A DNA stretch of 16,555 nt, from positions 1 to 16,555 of the forward strand of contig CAKQKN010000053.1 of the NCBI GenBank assembly GCA_934249215.1, read 5' to 3'. This DNA comes from an uncultured Clostridia bacterium (GTDB taxonomy: Bacteria > Bacillota > Clostridia > Christensenellales > Borkfalkiaceae). The notes under the pieces were generated by a model. The model was given only the letters and a program-made list of their open reading frames with translations. It was not told the DNA's origin and did not search any database. Made by a program: the position numbers and the translations under genes. Positions 12,974 through 16,555 of the stretch are shown here, piece after piece (the first letter of the stretch is position 1; every line of letters begins with the position of its first letter).

Positions 12974-14773
12974 TCATTCTTTATCGGTTTTTTCCGCATC
13001 CGACGCGGAAGCCGCTTCTTCGAGCGCGGGCGGGACTTTTTCGGCGTCCGATTCGCCGACCGTGACTTCGGATTCCTCTGCGGTTAACTCTTCCGATTCG
13101 GGTTCGCATTCGGGCTCGCGTTCGACCTCGATTTCGGGCTCTTCGGCTTTTTCCGATTCCGACACGGATTCGCCCTCGCCCTCTTTTTCCGCATCCGAAC
13201 AAGCGTCCTCGGTCGGATTGTCGTTCACGATGAGAGAAACGACGCCGCTATCCGATTTTTCGTCCGATTTTTCGGGGGCTTCGGGAGTTTTGATTTCCGT
13301 TACGGTAAGCCCGTCCTTGGGCGAAATGACAGCCTCGACGTGAATGATATGCTCGGCATCGGGAACGGTGAGTTTCTCGTGGAGCGGTTTTTCGTCCGCT
13401 TCGTTTATGATCGTTTCCGCGCTCACGACGCTGACTTCGGGTTCGTCGCCGATTATCGTGGGAGCGGGTACGACGGCGGGCGTGTAATCTCCCGCTTGGG
13501 CTGCAGCCGCGGAATCGGTCGCTTTAGGTCTGATGACAGAATTTTCGAAAGCTTTTTTGGCGCGAGCGCGCTCGAGTTTGCCGCTCTTCGTCAGTTTGAA
13601 TATCGACTGCCCGATGATCAGAACGATTCCGACGAAAATCGACAGATAGTAACTGAACAGACGCCAGGACATGATACCCCAGAAAAGTTTTCCGCCCTGC
13701 AAGAATCTCGCGAAAATGGAGCGGAAAGAAAGTTCCGCGCCGCCCGAACCGCCGGGAGTCGGCAAAATTGCGACCGACGTATAGCATATCACGCAGAGCG
13801 AAAAGATTTCGCCCCAGCGAATGCCCGTCGTTCCGCTCATTCTTATGGTGAAGAACGGAATGGAATACAGAGTTAAGAAATACAGAGCAGAAAGAAGAAA
13901 CCCGACGAACATGCGAAGTTTTGACTTTTTAAGGAAGTATTTGATGCATTCGGCATATTCCTTGATGCTGTCGGTGATTTTGTGTTTGAAAAGTTCCGCG
14001 TCTTTCGTCAGATGTAACGCTTTTGCGATCCGCGAAACGAAGCCCGCGACGCTTTCCGCCGTTTTCGGCAGAACCGAAAAGAACAAAAGCGCGGCCGGGA
14101 TCGCAGCATTTATCACAAGCCCTATTATGCAAAGGATGGTCAGAAACGTGCTGATTTCGCCGAATCCGTAAGTGATAAGCACGGTCGCGACGATGAAAAC
14201 GTAGGCGATTCTGTCGAGCGCGTAGGAAACGAGCGGAACGCCCGAAGCCACGCCGACCGGTATACCCTTTTTGCGCAGATAATAAATTTCGAACGGCTGA
14301 CCGCCCGAGCCGAGCGGCGTTATGTTATCGTAATATTTGCAAAGAAGCGTCGCGTTCATGCTGATGATCGGGAGCTTCTTGTTGAGAGTGGATTTTAAGA
14401 ACAAATGCCGTTTTATCGACTGGCAAACGTTTGCCGCGACGAACATCCCGAACGCGCCGAGCATCCAACCCCAGTTCTTTATATACACCCGCCAGACCTT
14501 TATAAACGGTACGGGTTCTTCGCCGCCCGAAAACTCCATCAGCGCGGTGAGAACGACGGCAAGCACGTTTACCGCGATGAACAAAAGAGTGATCGCAAAG
14601 TTCTTACTCGTATTCTTGGTCTTGATCGCGCCCGACTTATCCGCGGGAGCGATCTTTTCAAGTTCTTTTTCCGCTTTTTCAGCGTCAGCGCTCATCGCAA
14701 TCGGCCGAGCCTCGTCCCCGACGCTCGGTACGCACGCCTCCCGCTCGTCGATTATATCGTCTTTTCTGATCAT
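12974..14773 (-). CDS. Flippase-like integral membrane protein (LPG synthase TM region/UPF0104) with long acidic tail
   Basis: Member of the family named for the flippase domain of MprF (also AglD/YbhN-like), proposed to translocate lipids or lipid-linked glycans; substrate unknown. The 599 residues consist of a hydrophilic N-terminus (1-57) and a membrane domain with roughly seven or eight hydrophobic segments (about 58-80, 102-118, 178-200, 207-232, 288-310, 322-338, 366-392). Family motifs are YYDNITPLGSGGQPFEIYYL (147-166) and LPTPGGSGGAE (337-347). A hydrophilic tail of about 200 residues (400-599) is strongly Glu/Ser/Pro rich. The motif DAEK occurs at 30-33, 527-530, 576-579 and 592-595. 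No catalytic lysyltransferase domain is present. GGAGGG lies 6 nt upstream of the ATG. It follows rplI by 69 nt and may share its promoter. Confidence 0.88.
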   Translation of the reverse strand: MIRKDDIIDEREACVPSVGDEARPIAMSADAEKAEKELEKIAPADKSGAIKTKNTSKNFAITLLFIAVNVLAVVLTALMEFSGGEEPVPFIKVWRVYIKNWGWMLGAFGMFVAANVCQSIKRHLFLKSTLNKKLPIISMNATLLCKYYDNITPLGSGGQPFEIYYLRKKGIPVGVASGVPLVSYALDRIAYVFIVATVLITYGFGEISTFLTILCIIGLVINAAIPAALLFFSVLPKTAESVAGFVSRIAKALHLTKDAELFKHKITDSIKEYAECIKYFLKKSKLRMFVGFLLSALYFLTLYSIPFFTIRMSGTTGIRWGEIFSLCVICYTSVAILPTPGGSGGAELSFRSIFARFLQGGKLFWGIMSWRLFSYYLSIFVGIVLIIGQSIFKLTKSGKLERARAKKAFENSVIRPKATDSAAAAQAGDYTPAVVPAPTIIGDEPEVSVVSAETIINEADEKPLHEKLTVPDAEHIIHVEAVISPKDGLTVTEIKTPEAPEKSDEKSDSGVVSLIVNDNPTEDACSDAEKEGEGESVSESEKAEEPEIEVEREPECEPESEELTAEESEVTVGESDAEKVPPALEEAASASDAEKTDKE

Positions 14774-14842
14774 TCCGTCCCTCCGCCGACAAAGATTTCA
14801 CCGCAACACGCCGGTTTGTTTTTTCTTTCGCTTTGAAAAGAC

Positions 14843-15289
14843 TTACTGCGCGGCTTCGACCTTGACGCAAATCTTGGAGGAAACGCCCGCCATAAATCTT
14901 ATTTCTATCGTGTATACCCCGAGCGTTTTTATGGGTTCGGGAAGAATTATCATCTTCTTTTCCACTTCGTAACCGCTCGCGTTAAGGGACGCGCAGATTT
15001 CCTGCGAAGTCACGCTGCCGAAAATCTTGCCCTTTTCGCCCGCTTTTACTTTGCAGACGACAACAGCGTTTTTGATCCTCGCCGCGAGGTCCTTGAGCCG
15101 CGCGATTTCCTCCTGTTTGTGGAATGCTTCCGCATCCTGCTTTATTTTAAGGCTGTTCACCTCGACGGCAGTAGCCTCTTTTGCCAGACCTTTTTTCAAA
15201 AGACAGTTGCGGGCATATCCGTCGCTGACTTCCTTTATCTCGCCCTTTTTGCCCGTTCCTTTCACGTCCGCAAGAAGTATTACTTTCAT
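14843..15289 (-). CDS. rplI: 50S ribosomal protein L9
   Basis: Large-subunit ribosomal protein that binds 23S rRNA and influences reading-frame maintenance. It has 148 residues, the usual length: an N-terminal rRNA-binding domain MKVILLADVKGTGKKGE with DGYARNCLLKKGLA (about 23-36), the long connecting helix (about 41-75), and the C-terminal domain with GKIFGSVTSQEI. The ATG at 15289 is fixed by GGAGG 8 nt upstream and by the family N-terminus. The frame stays open to 15403, but those 38 codons do not belong to L9 and lie in the leader. Consensus promoter at 15494-15522, about 200 nt upstream. Not accompanied here by rpsF/ssb/rpsR or dnaB, its frequent neighbours. Confidence 0.97.
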   Translation of the reverse strand: MKVILLADVKGTGKKGEIKEVSDGYARNCLLKKGLAKEATAVEVNSLKIKQDAEAFHKQEEIARLKDLAARIKNAVVVCKVKAGEKGKIFGSVTSQEICASLNASGYEVEKKMIILPEPIKTLGVYTIEIRFMAGVSSKICVKVEAAQ

Positions 15290-15487
15290 ATCCGAATCCT
15301 CCGCTATGTTGTACCGTTTTAATTTATTCTTTTTCGTTACTTTATCTTTACAGCTTTTTGCGCCTTGTCGTCCGTTTTTACCGACGATTTTATGTGTCGA
15401 CAACTCTATGTTACGTAGAACTTTAAGGTTCTATTCTTTTTCGATTCACGGCGCACGCCGCAACCGAGACAACCCGACGACTCCACT
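15290..15487 (-). promoter_or_regulatory. Long 5' leader of rplI
   Basis: The predicted transcript has about 198 nt before the L9 start. It contains small inverted repeats: AGAAC-CTTAAA-GTTCT (about 15420-15435) and GGCG-TG-CGCC (about 15450-15459). No T-tract attenuator and no known leader class was recognised. Confidence 0.4.
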
Positions 15488-15493
15488 TCGACA

Positions 15494-15522
15494 ATTATAT
15501 TCGCAAGCGACCGATATGTCAA
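15494..15522 (-). promoter_or_regulatory. Perfect-consensus sigma-A promoter for rplI
   Basis: Minus strand TTGACA (15517-15522), 17-nt spacer, TATAAT (15494-15499). All twelve hexamer positions match consensus. Predicted start near 15487. From here to 15730 the divergent gap holds no recognisable gene. Confidence 0.85.
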
Positions 15523-15734
15523 TCAAAATGCCCGTTTTTTCAACCGCAAAACAGTAAAAACACACTATTACACTTATATTTCACACAAAAAAACTTTTGT
15601 TTTGCAATGTGCGTGCGATATGCCCAACAGCGACGGCGGCGTCAAAACGGACGGCGGTAAGATTAAGGTGAGCGGCTAAACGCAAATCGGGAAAGCGCAA
15701 AATCGGCAACGACGGAAAAAACAAAAAATGCGGC

Positions 15735-15766
15735 GCATAAAAAAAATCCGACGGGAGATACTATAA
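15735..15766 (+). promoter_or_regulatory. Candidate promoter of the DUF1540-like gene
   Basis: No good sigma-A -35 is present, only a TATAAG-like -10 (about 15761-15766). GCATA (15735-15739) followed 14 nt later by GGAGATACTA (15754-15763) resembles forespore sigma-F/sigma-G promoters in hexamer sequence, but the spacing is slightly short. Tentative. Confidence 0.25.
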
Positions 15767-15806
15767 GAGCGGACCGAAAGGGCTTCGCAATACGGAGGTA
15801 AATTAG

Positions 15807-15965
15807 ATGAACGATCAATTTAATCAGAAAATCAACTGTAACGTCTGCGATTGCAGCTATAACAAGGACGGACACCTTTGCGAAAAGAACGCTATCTGCG
15901 TTTGCTGCTCCGAAAAAGGCTGCACTTGCTGCGGAAGCTTCGTCAGCAAAAGCGACGCGGAATAA
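15807..15965 (+). CDS. Small cysteine-rich DUF1540-like protein
   Basis: A 52-residue protein with ten cysteines (11, 14, 16, 25, 31, 33, 34, 39, 41, 42). The pattern INCNVCDCSYNKDGHLC, followed by ICVCC and TCCGSF, matches the DUF1540 layout of Firmicutes (C-x-V-x-x-C-x-YN-x-DG, ending in T-x-C-x-SF). Members are presumed metal binders of unknown function. This copy has more cysteines than the core pattern needs, several of them paired, suggesting metal binding or disulphide formation. GGAGGT (15794-15799) is 7 nt before the ATG. It is monocistronic, with a terminator at 16026-16055. The cysteine spacing and ribosome binding site make it a real gene; a reading frame on the opposite strand across this region is a shadow. 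Confidence 0.85.
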   Translation: MNDQFNQKINCNVCDCSYNKDGHLCEKNAICVCCSEKGCTCCGSFVSKSDAE

Positions 15966-15974
15966 CGAAAAACC

Positions 15975-15994
15975 GCGGATAATCGACTTATAGG
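15975..15994 (+). repeat. 20-mer dispersed repeat, copy 3
   Basis: Exact GCGGATAATCGACTTATAGG, 9 nt after the stop of the DUF1540-like gene and before its terminator, followed by CACACTTTTTTT. There is no GGATCC-type element beside this copy. Confidence 0.9.
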
Positions 15995-16025
15995 CACACT
16001 TTTTTTCAACAATTCGGTACAAGCG

Positions 16026-16055
16026 AAAAAAGTTCGGAACATTTCCGAGCTTTTT
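16026..16055. terminator. Terminator downstream of the DUF1540-like gene
   Basis: AAGTTCGGAA-CAT-TTCCGAGCTT, a 10-bp stem with one wobble pair, followed by TTTTTCTTTATTTT on the plus strand and preceded by an A-run. Confidence 0.88.
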
Positions 16056-16131
16056 CTTTATTTTGCGGCGGAGCGGCGAAAAGCGATTTAAATCATGTCA
16101 CTTTTTTCCATATGCCCGTTTTCTTTTTCCA

Positions 16132-16160
16132 TTGAAAACGCCTTTTTCTTCGGGTATAAT
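16132..16160 (+). promoter_or_regulatory. Sigma-A promoter for the Gfo/Idh/MocA gene
   Basis: TTGAAA (16132-16137), 17-nt spacer, perfect TATAAT (16155-16160). Predicted start near 16167, about 28 nt before the ATG. Confidence 0.85.
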
Positions 16161-16194
16161 ATAGCCAAACCCGACAAAACTTACGAGGTAAACT

Positions 16195-16555
16195 ATGGAA
16201 AAGGTAAAAATAGGCGTTCTCGGCGCGTTCAGAGGGCGCACGATGATCGATTACTGCAAAAACGACAAACGCGACAGACTCGACGCCGTCTGCGACTTCA
16301 GAAAAGAACTGCTTGACGACCTGAAAAAAGATTTGAACGACGATTCCGTTCTCTTCTTCGAAAACTTCGACGATATGATGAAATGCGATCTGGACGCGGT
16401 CGTGCTTGCGAACTACGCGAACGAACATGCGCCGTTCGCGATAAAGTGCCTTAACGCGGGCAAACACGTACTCAGTGAAGTACTCCCCGTTCAGAATATG
16501 GCGGAAGCGGTCGCCCTTCTCGAAGCGGTCGAGAAGAGCGGGAAAATTTATTCTT
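16195..16555 (+). CDS. Gfo/Idh/MocA-family oxidoreductase, C-terminus beyond window
   Basis: N-terminal 120 residues of an NAD(P)-dependent sugar or inositol dehydrogenase-type protein. Visible are the first strand and nucleotide loop VKIGVLGAFRGRTMI (4-18), the acidic residue ending strand two in AVCDFRKE (31-38), LDAVVLANYANEHAPFAI (66-83, the usual nTpn-x-xH region) and GKHVLSEVLPVQNMAEAVAL (89-108), which corresponds to the EKP region. The glycine motif is GxxGxxxG instead of GxGxxG, and the EKP lysine is replaced (SEVLP). Both variants occur in family branches, but the missing Lys may alter or remove catalysis. GAGGT lies about 5 nt before the ATG and a strong promoter precedes it. Substrate cannot be inferred; the gene is truncated by the window edge. 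Confidence 0.92.
   Translation, partial: MEKVKIGVLGAFRGRTMIDYCKNDKRDRLDAVCDFRKELLDDLKKDLNDDSVLFFENFDDMMKCDLDAVVLANYANEHAPFAIKCLNAGKHVLSEVLPVQNMAEAVALLEAVEKSGKIYS

Noticed and set aside
15290..15403. 38-codon N-terminal extension of L9 from a TTG at 15403
   Set aside because: L9 proteins start at MKVILL; GGAGG is correctly placed before 15289, and no Shine-Dalgarno precedes the TTG.
15663..16022. 119-codon minus-strand hydrophobic frame opposite the DUF1540-like gene
   Set aside because: Antisense to a cysteine-rich gene with a clear GGAGGT and terminator; apparent hydrophobicity comes from complementing its codons.

Overview
The window reads as chromosomal DNA from an anaerobic, low-to-mid GC Bacillota (Clostridia-like) bacterium. 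The support is the tmcAL (ylbM) / pta-ackA / yceD (DUF177) / rpmF neighbourhood, a zinc-ribbon L32, a rubrerythrin, a DUF1540-type cysteine-rich small protein, GGAGG-type ribosome binding sites and TTGACA-17-TATAAT promoters. No rRNA, tRNA, CRISPR array, transposase or phage gene was seen. Genus-level placement is not possible from the sequence alone.

Layout. Positions 1-6092 are all minus strand: the N-terminal part of a patatin-like lipase (cut by the window edge), a repeat-rich gap with a 35-bp tandem array, ychF, a 65-residue charged hypothetical protein, rpmF, yceD, ackA and pta. A divergent control region (6093-6300) carrying 20-bp-spaced direct repeats separates pta from the plus-strand genes tmcAL, a YpsA/DUF1273 SLOG protein and a trans-polyprenyl diphosphate synthase (6301-9313). 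Convergent to these, on the minus strand, lies a large gene (9595-11982) for a protein with two TIR domains followed by Sel1/TPR repeats. Next come rubrerythrin, a flippase-like membrane protein with a long acidic tail, and rplI (12317-15289), all minus strand. The window closes on the plus strand with a 52-residue DUF1540-like protein and the N-terminal part of a Gfo/Idh/MocA oxidoreductase.

How the genes fit together. Pta and AckA convert acetyl-CoA to acetate and ATP. The divergent TmcAL uses acetate and ATP to make N4-acetylcytidine in tRNA-Met. yceD-rpmF and rplI are ribosomal functions, and ychF is a ribosome-associated ATPase. Rubrerythrin is peroxide defence in anaerobes.

The most accessory-looking segment is the TIR-TIR-TPR gene. 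It has its own promoter and is bracketed by two directly oriented copies of a composite repeat: a GGATCC...GGATGAC element plus an exact 20-mer that occurs three times in the window. This looks like a small, self-contained, possibly immune-effector cassette inserted among housekeeping genes. That reading is inference: the TIR/TPR architecture and the repeats are visible, but the function is not.
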